Counted from the first letter of the stretch, positions 36,254-48,469 are shown. The stretch: DNA of 64,000 bases from Gigaspora margarita (GCA_009809945.1 WTPW01001548.1:36207-100206); one strand, 5' to 3'. Translations and numbers: made by a program. Notes: a model not told the origin generated them from the letters alone.

Positions 36254-39200
36254 TTATATTTTGTCACTTGCAATTTTCAATTCATTCAATCCGCTATCTG
36301 TTAAAAAATTATAAAGTTTGTTAATAATTAAAATAAAATTAACAAATAGCAAAAATAAATACCTTGACAAATTGAAGTAGTATATTCAATAAATTTGCTT
36401 TTATAAATATCATCAGAATATGGTAGTGCATGTGTACTTTTAATATTCATTAATAATTCATCAGATTTAGTTAAATCAGATAAAATAAATTCATTATTCA
36501 GCCATTCTGTAAGAATTTCACAAATTTTTATTGCTGATGGACGGTCCTCTGGTTCGTTTCCCCAACATTCCTTCATTAGGTTTATGTAACATTGGTGAGT
36601 ATTCTCAATAATAGTTGGTCGCAAATCATTACGGCATATTTCTATTTGAAGCATTCCAAATTCTTGACTATAAAATACAGGACTTCCATACAAAATTTCC
36701 CACATAATTATGCCAAATGAGTAAATATCTGATGCCGTTGTATATTGACCCTCATTTAAAGCTTCCGGTGCTATATATGGTAAAATACCATAAATTCCAT
36801 GGCGTTCTGCCTTTAATGCCATGTGTTTTGATATCGAAAGCCCTAGATCCGCAATATACGCGTTATTTAATCTATCTTGTAAAATATTGCCGCTATGCAA
36901 ATCTCGATGAATAAGTTCTTGAGAATGAATTATTTGAAGATCTGAAGCAATACAATGTAACAAATTTAATTTGTTTTTCCATTCCATTTGTGATACAGAA
37001 TGAAGATTACTACGCAAAGAGCCCATTCCTGCAAGTTGCAACACAAGAATATAATTTTTAGAAATAATATCTTTTGATATTCCATAGCACCTTAAAAATG
37101 TTGGGTTTTTATCTCCAATGTCACAATATGCCTTTAACTTTAGCATTAACAATAGGTAGTTAGTATAAATTTTAAATTTAAATACTTTGGTACATAGCGA
37201 TAAAATACCTCTTTTATAAATTCTTCTTTATATTCTTTTGAATTATGGAGTAATTTAAGTGCAACATGCTTTATACTCTTTCGGGTATTCCATCTAGCAT
37301 AATATACAGTTGCAAATCCACCTTTTCCTATAGTTTTAATATTTTCAAATTCATTATAAGGAATCCAAAATAACGGATACTTGCTTTCAGCTAATATTTT
37401 TTTTAAATCATCATCAATTTCTAGATTATCATATATTTGTCTGTTTGTTGCTAAAAGATTATTATCGTTACATTTAAATCTTCTTGCAAAAAATAAACAT
37501 AATCAATAATAATTAATCACCTAATAATTGTTTTCGTTCTCTAAATTTATTTTAAGTTATTAGAATTAGAATTAAAATATAAATTATAACGATAGCATAA
37601 AAATAACTTACATATTGTACCATTCATTGGCCTTTTGTAAGTCTCTTGTTATTCCAATTCCATTTCGATAACAATATCCAACTTGAAATATTCCACTAGT
37701 ATCCCCCATCTCAGCAGATTTTTGATAATAACTGAATGCCTTATGATCATCCTTTTCAACTCCAATTCCTTTTTCATAACAGCCACCAAGTATAAATATT
37801 CCTTTAACATCTTCCATCTCGGCAGATTTTTGAAAATAAATGAACGCTTTATGTTCATCCTTTTTAACTCCAATTCCACTTTGATAACAACATCCAACAT
37901 TATATGTTCCCTTAACATGCCCCATCTCAGCAGATTTTTGAAAATAAATGAACGCTTTATGTTTATCCTTTTTAACACCAATTCCATTTTGATAACAACA
38001 TCCAACCTGAAATATTCCATTAACATTTCCCATCTCAGCAGATTTTTGAAAATAAATGAATGCCTTATGTTCATCCTCTTCAACTCCAATTCCATTTTGA
38101 TAACAATATCCAACTTGAAATATTCCATTAGCATCCTCCATCTCAGCAGATTTTTGATAATAAATGAATGCCCTATGTTCATCCTTTTCAACTCCAATTC
38201 CATTTTCATAACAGGTACCAAGTATAATAATTCCATTAGCATCCTCCATCTCAGCAGATTTTTGATAATAAATAAATGCCTTATGTCCATCCTTTTCAAC
38301 TCCAATTCCATTTTGATAACAATAACCAACTTGAAGCATTCCAATAACGTTTCCCATCTCAGCAGATTTTTGATAATAAATGAATGCTTTATGTTCATCT
38401 TTTTCAACTCCAATTCCTTTATCATAACAATATCCAACATTGCATGTTCCTTTAACATACCCCATCTCAGCAGATTTTTGATAATAAATGAATGCCTTAT
38501 GTTCATCCTTTTCAACACCAATTCCATCTTTATAACAGCTACCAAGTGCAAATATTCCATTAGTGTTCCTCATCTCAGCAGATTTTTGAAAATAAATAAA
38601 TGCCTTATGTTCATCCTTTTCAACACCAATTCCATTTCGATAACAATATCCAACTTGAAATATTCCATTAACGTTTCCCATCTCTGCAGATTTTTGAAAA
38701 TAAATGAATGCCTTATGTTCATCCTTTTCAACACCAATTCCTTCATCATAACAATATCCAACATTACATGTTCCAATAGCGTTTCCCATCTCTGCAGATT
38801 TTTGATAATAAATGAATGCTTTATATTCATCCTTTTCAACTCCAATTCCATCTTTATAACAGTTACCAAGTGCAAATATTCCATTAGCATCCTCCATCTC
38901 AGCAGATTTTTGATAATAAATTAATGCCTTATGTTCATCATTTTTAACTCCAATTCCAAAAAGATAACAATATCCAACATGAAATATTCCATAAGTATTC
39001 CCCATCTCAGCAGATTTTTGATAATAAATGAATGCCTTATGTTCATCTTTTTCAACTCCAATTCCATTTTGATAACAATACCCAACATTANNNNNNNNNN
39101 NNNNNNNNNNNNNNNNNNNNNNNNNNNNNNNNNNNNNNNNNNNNNNNNNNNNNNNNNNNNNNNNNNNNNNNNNNNNNNNNNNNNNNNNNNNNNNNNNNNN

Positions 39201-39647
39201 NNNNNNNNNNNNNNNNNNNNNNNNNNNNNNNNNNNNNNNNNNNNNNNNNNNNNNNNNNNNNNNNNNNNNNNNNNNNNATATTCCATGAGCGTTCCCCATC
39301 TCAGCAGATTTTTGATAATAAACGAATGCCTTATATTCATCCTTTTCAATTCCAATTCCTTTATCATAACAATATCCAACCTGAAATATTCCATTAACGT
39401 TTCCCATCTCTGCAGATTTTTGATAATAAATGAATGCCTTATATTCATCCTTTTCAACTCCAATTCCATTTCGATAACAATATCCAACATTATATGTTCC
39501 ATTTAGGTTTCCCATCTCAGCAGATTCTTGATAACAAATGAATGCCTCATGTTCATCCCCTATCCAATACTGACAAAAGTATCCAATAACATAAGGGTCT
39601 GATTTGTTATGAAATAGTTTATTATAAATTTTATAAATTTTATTCAT
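36254..39647 (-). CDS. Sel1-repeat array fused to TKL-like kinase, copy A
   Basis: Exons (- strand): 39647-37612, 37482-37209, 37137-36363, 36297-36254, joining in frame to about 1042 aa. A short N-terminus is followed by about 17-18 Sel1-like repeats of 36 aa (consensus KAFIYYQKSAEMGN ... GYCYQNGIGVEKDEH) and then a kinase domain. The kinase has the glycine loop GKGGFATVYYA, VALKLL lysine, HRDLHSGN catalytic loop, DLG in place of DFG, APE, and DIYSFGIIMWE. All key residues are present, so it should be active. Sel1 repeats usually scaffold protein complexes. The start was chosen at the first ATG before the array and matches copy B. A gap (39,091-39,277) lies in the array. Shared flanks tie it to copies B and C. 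Confidence 0.9.
39091..39277. other. Assembly gap inside the Sel1 array of copy A
   Basis: 187 unresolved bases. Repeat landmarks on either side are 294 bases apart, which is not a multiple of the 108-base unit, so the stated gap length is probably wrong (109 or 217 would restore phase). Confidence 0.9.
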
Positions 39648-39659
39648 TTTATTTTTTTT

Positions 39660-40000
39660 TTAAATATGAAAATTTCTGAACGAACAGTCATTTAAATGTA
39701 AATGTACAGTAAATCAATCGAACTTTCGATCCCAAAATTCTAGCTTGAGGTATATCACTTGCTTATTTCGTAATTTATTAATTTATTAATCTAAAAATTG
39801 AAGTTATAAATTGGAATTCGGGTGATATAAAGGTTCTATCTAGAAATGATACTTTGTTTGACGGTGTAAGCTGCATATAGTTTCCACCTAAATTACAAGC
39901 TCTCAAATGCTCATTTAAATCCCACCAATCCCAAATAGAAAAATTATATACCTCATAATTACTGTATATTTGGGCAAACATAATCCAAAATTTTGGTAAA
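39660..40000 (-). promoter_or_regulatory. Conserved upstream region of copy A
   Basis: About 300 bases upstream of the start codon are closely matched, in orientation, by 45,095-45,420 (copy B) and 49,455-49,733 (copy C). Conserved blocks include gggatttaaatgggc-like and gtatcatttctagac. It probably contains the promoter; no individual factor site was recognised. Confidence 0.55.
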
Positions 40001-40745
40001 ATCCCAAGCCTTGGTCAAATCTTAAATCCTTAATTCTAATCAAATTTTAAATCCCCAAATTCCCTGACCTTTCATATGGACAATTTCAGTGATTATTTAA
40101 TATAAGTGATAAAGTTAAATAAAATTTGAACCAATCGTTTATGTGATATTGGATGATTATTGAGAATAAAGGTGATTATTTGATCAGAAATTATAAGCCC
40201 GATTATATGGTCTAGGTGCTGCAAACAAAGGACGAAATTGACAAAATGTATTTTTTTACATAAATTAATTTTAGGTACATTTTCATATAAGATTTACAAC
40301 ATAAAAAATTGATTTTCCGAAGATCTTTTTTTTGCCCTTTCTGCCATATGAATCGCTTATGAATTTACTTATAAATTTTTGTACGTAAGCACCTGATTGC
40401 TTACACATTTATATGATTTGATCAATTTGTTATCATTATATATCAATTAATTTTAATAATCACCATATGTACCCATATGTCTGTATGTTAGATTCTAATA
40501 ATATATATTTATTTACAGAATATTTACTTATTTTAGTAGTACATTTATCATTTATTTTGTAAAGAAAATTTATTACAAACACATTTGCATATACACGTAC
40601 TATATTGAATGTTTAAAGAATTGGTTTAAATACTATATATCTTTTATAGTATTTACTTATTGATTTAATAATGTTATTAAGAAATATCGTATCTAAAAAA
40701 CAAATTCTCAATAATTTTGGAATTGTTAGAATTGTCTCATCAAGT
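40001..40745 (-). repeat. Outer flank of copy A, inverted relative to copy B flank
   Basis: Matches 44,219-45,095 inverted. Landmarks are gaattggtttaaatactata, caaattctcaataattttgg and acaaacacatttgcatata. It includes a small element (40,206-40,350) with ends like those of 44,779-44,967. The site at about 40,621-40,635 is the empty counterpart of the MITE at 44,324. Confidence 0.8.
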
Positions 40746-40889
40746 TATATAGTTTTTTTTTTTTGATAATGTCACACCTCATGTTAATATAGATTATTAT
40801 AACTTTGGTTATGAGTTATTAATGAGGATGTAGCATTATCAAAAAAAGGGTGTGGAAATATCAATTCCCTTTATTTATTATCAAAATTT

Positions 40890-41040
40890 TAATGCATTTT
40901 TTTTTTAATTTTTATAAGGTGAGGCCTTGCTCATATCTTTATTGAGTAATTTATATAAGAGGTTGTTTAATAGCAACGACTTAAATTGTACAGTGACAAA
41001 TACATATAAAATTACATGCAAGAATAAAAGCTCAGACTAA
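40890..41040 (-). mobile_element. Diverged LINE 3'-end copy
   Basis: On the - strand it ends agatatgagcaaggcctcacc plus an A-tail and begins with agtctgagcttttatt, matching the ends of the LINE 3' UTR at 30,924. The middle has diverged. Confidence 0.5.
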
Positions 41041-42089
41041 TTTATCTGTGACTAATGCAATTTTATATTGTGAATAAATTACCAAATAAATTTAATAATT
41101 TAATTTTTACGATATTACTAACTTGCCCCTCTAGTTAACTTAATCACTCTTTTATTATAACTCAAGAACGACTTAAATAACCATGTTTGATGCACCTAAG
41201 TAAAAATGTTCAGCACTATAAAAAATCTTATTTTAGCCTTGGCCTTAATCCTAATCCTAATACTAACTCTATTTAAAATTTGAGTAAAAAATTTGACGAT
41301 TATTATTTGTACACCAAGTGTATGTACACACATATATTTGATATCTTAAAATTCTGATTATATAATAGCTTTTGGGGTTCTAACAAAAAATATTCCTTGC
41401 AAAATTTTAGTATAAACTATAACCTTCTCTAACCCTCAAGCTACCCTTACCCTAACCTTAAGCTATACTAATTTTTCGTTTATGATTTATATAGTATATT
41501 ACACAAATTCGTAAATCAATAAATTAATATGCGTGTATATACACCTGGTGTAAATTAAGAAATTTATAATAAATTATGGGTGGTTAAATTTTATGATTTT
41601 AACCCCGGGTTAAATTTAGTCACGTGTATTTTTGGATTATACATATACACGTAATATACAATTCCTAAATCAGATATATAAAGGTATATAACTTATATTA
41701 AATAATTATATAATTTAACAATAAAAATAACGATACGGAATTGTGAATTCGCGTTGAAGGAATAAATATACTATCATACATAAGATAAATCCACGTGCAG
41801 GGGGTTCTAGATTTTTAGCAATAATTTTCTTTCTATCGTGTTAATTTCTCGAGTGGATAAGAAAAAAAATATTAAGTAAAGTATTTGATAAGTATTCTTA
41901 AAGATTTATTATTATTCAATGTCCATTTATTTCATCTCAATTGCAATAAATAAATTTACTATCGATTTCCCAAATGTAATTCTGTAGCCTCGATCATTTC
42001 ATAAGAAATAAAATATTATTTTGCATACTTCTTTGCGCATTAATATAAACATAGTACAAAAAGAATTTTCGTCTAATTACCGGTAATCA
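41041..42089. other. Non-coding stretch
   Basis: Degenerate telomere-like wording (taatcctaatcctaatact at about 41,250 and cccttaccctaaccttaagc at about 41,447) occurs, far too irregular for a telomere. No gene recognised. Confidence 0.45.
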
Positions 42090-42204
42090 TTGAGTTGTGA
42101 AATAGTGAGGGTGAAATCCGCGTTTTATTATGTTTTTTTATTGCATAAAAGCGGATTTTACCTTCATGCGATAATCATAGCAGATTTCACTATTCACAAC
42201 TCAA
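42090..42204. mobile_element. Short inverted-repeat element, ~115 bp
   Basis: Ends ttgagttgtgaaatagtga and its near-complement tcactattcacaactcaa enclose a second inverted pair, gaaatccgcgttttat / ataaaagcggatttta. The whole unit can form one hairpin. It lies downstream of the 398-aa gene. Confidence 0.7.
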
Positions 42205-42594
42205 GGTTTCATCATTTTTATTTAAAACGTTTGCGTGTAATAAATTATTGATCACTAAGATTTTCTTTATTAAAAATTTTATCTTCCGCAAGATATAAAA
42301 TCATATGGTTTAATTTGTGCGAGCATTCACGCGAGGATACATCTCTAGAATATACATTCTTAAATAATAATACGAAGTTCAATGCGACCAGTTGTTCCGC
42401 GCGGTGGCTCCTGGAGTTGCTGATCACTTAGATCTAGCTTTGGTAAATTATTTTTTTTTTCAAAGACTTGTAAATTTTAAAATTCTTAAATTCTATTATA
42501 ATATAATTTAGATTCTGATTAGGTGAACGGACGGAAATGTTAAAATTACCTATACCAAAAAAAAAAAAAAAAAAAAAAAAAAAAGAAAAAAATC

Positions 42595-43791
42595 CTACCA
42601 CCATGACCCCGTCCAATCTCTATTTTTCGTGCGAGGTTTTAGTTTTATTTTTTCAACTTCATCGAGAATTTCATCATTCATCTTGGACCACCAAGTGGTT
42701 GGTGGTTCATATTTAGGATATGTGACAAGAGCAGGAGTCCATATTTCAGTCGTTTCTCTTTCAGTATTTTGCAATTCTTTGGCTCTCTTTTCTTCTTTAA
42801 TCATTTGATCTGATGCCATTTTAGCAAATGCAGCTTCCTCTTCTGCAACTTCAGCCAAAATATCAGCATCCGAGTCATAATCCAATAAATCTTGATATTC
42901 AGATGTTTTAAAAGATATAGAAGAAGATTTTCCTTTTTTCTTGACATTATTATTTTTTTTCTTTATAGTTTTTGAATATTCACTCTCATCATCTATTTCA
43001 TCACCATTAGAAATAAATTTTCGTTTTTCTATTTTTTGATCATCGTCTATTAATAATTTTTTTTCAGCGAGTTTTTTAGCAAATATTTGTTTAGATTTAT
43101 TTATTTCCAATATACAACTTTTTTTCCATGTAAGATAAGCTTTTCTATTAACTTGATTATGTTTTTTTAATTCTTTTTGCCAATTATTAAATTGCCAATC
43201 ATCCATTAATTTTTTTTCAAATCTTTTTTTTTCTGCAATGGCTTCGTTTATGTGTTGATTAGGAAATTCTGGATAATTTGTAATGTTCCTTGGAATGAAT
43301 GTTTCCGGCGGTTGTTGAGGAATTTTTTGATAATCTTTCAAAATTGCTTCAATATTATTTTTAGGTTCTGGCCGATTAAATTTTCGTGTTATATTAAAAA
43401 ATTTGGTTGGTTTTTTATTAGATAAAACTAAATCAACCTCATCCTTTTGACTTGGTAATAATATTTCAAATTCTTGTGTTAAATTTATTGGTAGCTGTTG
43501 AATATTGTATTTTAAATTTGCTGTCTCTTTCTTTTTATTTATTTGAACTGACTTTTCGAATTTTGCTACTTTATTCGGAAGTTTTGGTGTGCCTTTTGGA
43601 AATGTTAATGTCTTTCCAACAAGATCTTCCTTGGAAATGTTTGGTGGAAGTTTGAATATCCATATCTCATTTTCATCGTTATTAATGTCGTCAGTGTCAA
43701 ATTTTGATTTCTCTTGATTTAAATTTTCTTTCTGTTTCCAGCCTTTAGGCGGTATATATAGTGGAAATTGTTGTATATCTTCAAAATCCAT
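42595..43791 (-). CDS. Unrecognised charged protein (398 aa), possibly RPA34-like
   Basis: A single open frame without a visible intron; the ATG at 43,791 follows a T-rich leader (on the + strand a T run at 43,798-43,815). The N-terminal third has a proline-rich start (PLYIPPKGW) and a hydrophobic strand pattern NEIWIFKLPPN ... GKTLTFP. This faintly recalls the RNA polymerase I subunit A34.5/PAF49 fold, but the match is weak. The middle and C-terminus are lysine/glutamate-rich with probable coiled coil, an acidic patch (LLDYDSDADILAEVAEEEAA) and a tryptophan-rich end (TTWWSKM ... DWTGSWW). Composition suggests a nuclear or nucleolar protein. It lies between the two arms of the Sel1-kinase inverted duplication. 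Confidence 0.75.
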   Translation of the reverse strand: MDFEDIQQFPLYIPPKGWKQKENLNQEKSKFDTDDINNDENEIWIFKLPPNISKEDLVGKTLTFPKGTPKLPNKVAKFEKSVQINKKKETANLKYNIQQLPINLTQEFEILLPSQKDEVDLVLSNKKPTKFFNITRKFNRPEPKNNIEAILKDYQKIPQQPPETFIPRNITNYPEFPNQHINEAIAEKKRFEKKLMDDWQFNNWQKELKKHNQVNRKAYLTWKKSCILEINKSKQIFAKKLAEKKLLIDDDQKIEKRKFISNGDEIDDESEYSKTIKKKNNNVKKKGKSSSISFKTSEYQDLLDYDSDADILAEVAEEEAAFAKMASDQMIKEEKRAKELQNTERETTEIWTPALVTYPKYEPPTTWWSKMNDEILDEVEKIKLKPRTKNRDWTGSWW

Positions 43792-43815
43792 CGATAATTT
43801 TTTTTTTTTTTTTTT

Positions 43816-44218
43816 CGTGTTTCACTACTTCAGATCTTATCTAAATTTTTCGACCAATCAAACAACACTATTTAATAAAACTTTTATCATGTGTTAAATC
43901 CGGATCAAAATATATAAAGTTCAAAATATTAACCAGCAGTTTCGCCCAGGCGAAATATATATTAGTAGAATTATATCTTTATATAATTATTGATTTCTAT
44001 CTCCCAAGATGCGACTACATAAAGGTTTGACTTATTTTTCTTTTAAATATACTATAATTTATTAAGAAGTTTACAAGAAGACAAACTTTGTTTAAAAATT
44101 AATTTGGTAATTTTTTTGTAATACGTATGAAATTGTATCGGTATTAAAAATTTTTAATTTTATTTATTGTTGTTTTGAATAAATTTCTATATAGCAAAAA
44201 AAAAAAAAATTATATATC
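43816..44218. other. Spacer upstream of the 398-aa gene
   Basis: Probably carries its promoter. No motif recognised beyond A+T-rich runs. Confidence 0.45.
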
Positions 44219-44323
44219 TTTGATAAGACGATTCTAACAATCCCAAAACTATTGAGAATTTGTTTTTTTTTAGATACAGTATTTCTTGACATTATTAAAT
44301 AATCAAAGATATAGTATTTAAAC

Positions 44324-44694
44324 TAGGGTCCGTAGAAAAAAGCCCGGTTTATTTTTGAATTTTTGAAGGCTATAAAAACAAAATTACACAAATGGTGCTT
44401 AAGTTGAAATTGGTATATATAATTTACCATATGACGTGCCTGCTACCAGTAGTAAGTCTTCAAAGTCAGATGAAACGGGCCGGGCCGGGCCGGGCCTAGG
44501 CCCGACTCACCTGACTTTGAAGGCTTGCTACTGGCAGCAGACTCATGAGAAATACAAATGGAGCCCACTTGTTGAAAGTTAATTAATCATACTAATTAGA
44601 TATACTAATTTCGGTTTAAGTACCAATTGTGTAATATTGATTTCATAGCCTTCAAAAATTCAAAAATAAACCGGGCTTTTTTCTACGGACCCTA
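44324..44694. mobile_element. hAT-like MITE with 49-bp perfect TIRs and 8-bp TSD
   Basis: The termini TAGGGTCCGTAGAAAAAAGC are perfectly inverted over about 49 bp. A second inner inverted pair (ctgctaccagtag / ctactggcagcag) surrounds a GC-rich core with four cgggc-type repeats, striking in this A+T-rich region. The direct repeat atttaaac lies at 44,316-44,323 and 44,695-44,702. The homologous flank of copy A lacks the element. Confidence 0.95.
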
Positions 44695-44778
44695 ATTTAA
44701 ACCAATTCTTAAAGATTCAAAATATCATTTTTTTTAAAATTCTATGATTAGATTTTAATAATTTTAATAACGATAATT

Positions 44779-44967
44779 TGGGCTTGGTGCTGAAACAAAG
44801 GGGTAAATTGACAATTTTTCAAAAATTTTTTTTTTATACAAATCAATTTAAAATAAGATCTGGTTCATTTTTTACTTAATAAAATTTTGTAGTATAGCTC
44901 TTTGAAGTTAATATTTTCTGAAGATTTTGTTTTGTCGATTACCCCCCTTTTTGCAGCACCAATCCCA
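44779..44967. mobile_element. Small TIR element beside copy B, shared with copy A flank
   Basis: Ends tgggcttggtgctgaaacaa and, inverted, tgggattggtgctgcaaaaa. A diverged copy occurs at 40,206-40,350 in the equivalent place beside copy A, so it predates the duplication. Confidence 0.7.
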
Positions 44968-45094
44968 TTTCAAAGTTATTTGCTATTAAACATTTTAGTA
45001 ATAATTTCAAACATACGCAAATGTGTTTGTAATAAATTTTCTTTACAAAATACTAAATAAATAATCGTAAAAATATATATATATATATGGGATT

Positions 45095-45420
45095 GGGATT
45101 TAAATGGGCATTTGAGAACTTGTAATTTGGATGGCAAATTATTGTATATGCAGCTCGCATCGTCAAAGTATCATTTCTAGACAGAATCTTTACATCATTC
45201 GAATTCCGATTTATAAACTCGATTTTTAGATCAACAAATTAAACTACGAAATAAGCAAAACTTCCGAATTCTTAAGTGATATACCTCAAGCTAAAATTTT
45301 GGGATCGAAAGTTCGATCAATACACCTATAATAAGTTGTACTACTCGATAGTGATAGTTCACTTGTATTTAAAATATTTAAATGACTGCTCGTTCGGTGT
45401 TTCATATTTAAAAAGTAAAA
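45095..45420 (+). promoter_or_regulatory. Conserved upstream region of copy B
   Basis: Counterpart of the blocks upstream of copies A and C (see 39,660-40,000). It lies directly before the start codon. Confidence 0.55.
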
Positions 45421-47999
45421 ATGAAGAAGATTTATAATAAACTATTTCATAAAAAATCAACTAATTTAGACCCTTATGATATTGGATACAATTATCAGCA
45501 TGGGATAGGGGTTGAAAAGGATGAACATAAGGCATTCAGTTATTATCAAAAATCTACTGAGATGGGGAATGTTAATGGAATATTTCAGGTTGCATGTTGT
45601 TATTATGAAGGAATTGGTGTTGAAAAGGATGAACATATGGCATTCATTTATTGTCAAAAATCTGCTGAGATGGGGAACGTTGATGGAATATTTCAGGTTG
45701 GATATTGTAATGATAAAGGAATTGGAGTTGAAAAGGATGAACATAAGGCATTCATTTATTATCAAAAATCTGCAGAGATGGGAAATGATTTAGGAACATA
45801 TAAGGTTGGATATTGTTATCGAAATGGAATTGGAGTTAAAAAGGATGAACATAAGGCATTCATTTATTATCAAAAATCTGCAGAGATGGGAAACGTTAAT
45901 GGAATACTTCAAATTGGATGTTGTTATCAAAACGGAATTGGAGTTGAAAAGGATGAACATAAGGCATTCATTTATTATCAAAAATCTGCAGAGATGGAAG
46001 ATGCTAATGGAATATTTATACTTGGTATCTGTTATGAAGATGGAATTGGTGTTGAAAAGGATGAACATAAGGCATTCATTTATTATCAAAAATCTGCTGA
46101 GATGGGAAATGTTTTAGGAACATATAAGGTTGGATATTGTTATCTTTTTGGAATTGGTGTTGAAAAGGATGAGCATAAGGCATTCATTTATTATCAAAAT
46201 TCTGCAGAGATGGGGAACGACAAAGGAACATGTATGGTTGGATATTGTTATCAAAATGGAATTGGAGTTGAAAAAGATGGACATAAGGCATTCATTTATT
46301 ATCAAAAATCTGCTGAGATGGGGAACGCTTGTGGAATATTTAATCTTGGCATATGTTATGAACATGGAACTGGAGTTGAAAAGGATGAACATAAGGCATT
46401 CATTTATTATCAAAAATCTGCTGAGATGGGGAACACTAATGGAGCATATAATGTTGGATATTTTTATACTTTTGGAATTGGAGTTGAAAAGGATGAACAT
46501 AAGGCATTCATTTATTTTCAAAAGTCTGCAGAGATGGGGAATGCTAATGGAATAAAATACGTTGGATATTTTTATCGAAATGGAATTGGAGTAGCAAGAG
46601 ACTTACAAAAGGCCAATGAATGGTACCAGAAGTAAGTTATTTTTATACTATCATTATAATTTATATTTTAATTCTAATAGCTTAATTAAAATAAATTTAG
46701 AGAACGAAAAAAATTATTAGATGATTAATTATTATTGATTATGTTTATTTTTTGTAAGAAGATTTAAATGTAACGATAATAATCTTTTAGCAAACAGGCA
46801 AATATATGATAATCCAGAAATTAATGATGATTTAAAAAAAATATTAGCTGAAAGCAAGTATCCGTTATTTTGGATTCCTTATAATGAATTTGAAAATATC
46901 AAAACTATAGGAAAAGGTGGATTTGCAACAGTATATTATGCTATTTGGAAAGATAAAAACAGAGGCTTCAATCAATCTGTTGCACTTAAATTACTCCATA
47001 ATTCAAAAGAGTATAAAGAAGAATTTATAAAAGAGGTAATTTATCGTTAAGTGCTAAAGCATTTAAATTTAAAATTTATATTAACTCTTTATTTTTAATA
47101 CTAAAGTTAAAGGCATATTGTGATATTGGAGATAAAAACCCAACATTTTTAAGGTGCTATGGAATATCAAAAGATAATATTTCTAAAAGTTATATTCTTG
47201 TGATGCAATACGCACCTAAGGGCTCTTTGCGTAGTAATCTTCATTCTGTATCACAAATGGAATGGAAAAACAAATTAAATTTGTTACATTGTATTGCTTC
47301 AGATCTTCAAATAATTCATTCTCATGAACTTATTCATCGAGATTTGCATAGTGGTAATATTTTGCAAGATAAATTAAATAACGCTTATATTGCAGATTTA
47401 GGGCTTTTGATATCAAAAAACATGGCATTAAAGGCAGAACGCAGCGGAATTTATGGTATTTTACCATATATAGCACCGGAAACTTTAGATGAGGGTCAAT
47501 ATACAACGGCATCAGATATTTACTCATTTGGTATAATTATGTGGGAAATTTTGTATGGAAGACCTATATCTTATAGTCAAGAACTTGAAACAAGGCTTCA
47601 AATAGAAATATGCCGTAATGATTTGCGACCAACGATTGTTGAGAATACTCACCAATGTTATATAAACCTAATGAAGGAATGTTGGAAAAGAAAACCGGAG
47701 AACCGTCCGTCAGCAATAAAAATTTGTGAAATTCTTACAGAATGGCTGAATAATGAATTTATTTTATCTGATTTAACTAAATCTGATGAATTATTGAAGA
47801 ATATTAAAAGTACACAAACACAATCATATTCTAATGATATTAATAAAAGCAAATTTATTAAGTATACTACTTCACTTTGTCAAGGTAGCTATTTTTGCTA
47901 TTTGTTAATAATTAATTTATTTTAATTATTAACAAACTTTATAATTTTTTAACAGATAGCGGATTGAATGAGTTGAATATTCCAAGTGACAAATTATAA
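45421..47999 (+). CDS. Sel1-repeat array fused to TKL-like kinase, copy B
   Basis: Exons 45421-46631, 46759-47035, 47107-47884 and 47956-47999 total 2310 nt, in frame, 769 aa. All introns are GT-AG, and their positions match copy A. There are ten complete 36-aa Sel1-like repeats plus partial ones at each end, against about 17-18 in copy A. The linker RFKCNDNNLL leads to the kinase with GKGGFATVYYA, VALKLL, HRDLHSGN, DLG, APE and DIYSFGIIMWE, all intact. The tail ends NIPSDKL. It probably acts as a cytoplasmic signalling kinase with a scaffold arm; substrates cannot be read from sequence. Confidence 0.92.
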
Positions 48000-48420
48000 T
48001 TTTATGTTTATTATTTGTATGTTTTAAGATGAATTTTGTTTTGACTATATTTTTGTCATGTTAAATGTGGTTTTTCACATCTCTGTGATTGTAGATACTG
48101 TAGTTATGTGCTTAAATTATTTTTAAAAAAAGAAATTTTAGTTAACATTCTTGATTTTGTATAAAACCTCACAAATAACTACAATTCTTAATATGATACT
48201 GTATAAAAATCCTTCGGTATAATAAAGACCAATTAAATCGTTGATATATATGTTATACGTCAGAATGGAATTTATATCAACTTAACACTTAAGTTGAAAC
48301 AAAATTTTAAATCCACTCAAATCGGTAAAGAATTTTGAAATAACTTAATAATCCACTTAGCGTATATTTAATTTTGTGGTTGAATTCAATTTATGTACCA
48401 ATTTATTACAAAGTTACTTG
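48000..48420 (+). other. 3' flank of copy B
   Basis: The first ~200 bases match the 3' flanks of copies A and C (gttttaagatgaattttgtt, gtgattgtaga). No further feature. Confidence 0.55.
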
Positions 48421-48469
48421 TACATATACTCTAGTCATATGTGCTAGCTGCATTATATTATCACAAGTG

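Noticed and set aside
37608-39647. CRISPR-like regular repeats
   Set aside because: The 108-bp units are contiguous coding Sel1 repeats with no spacers, in a eukaryotic gene.
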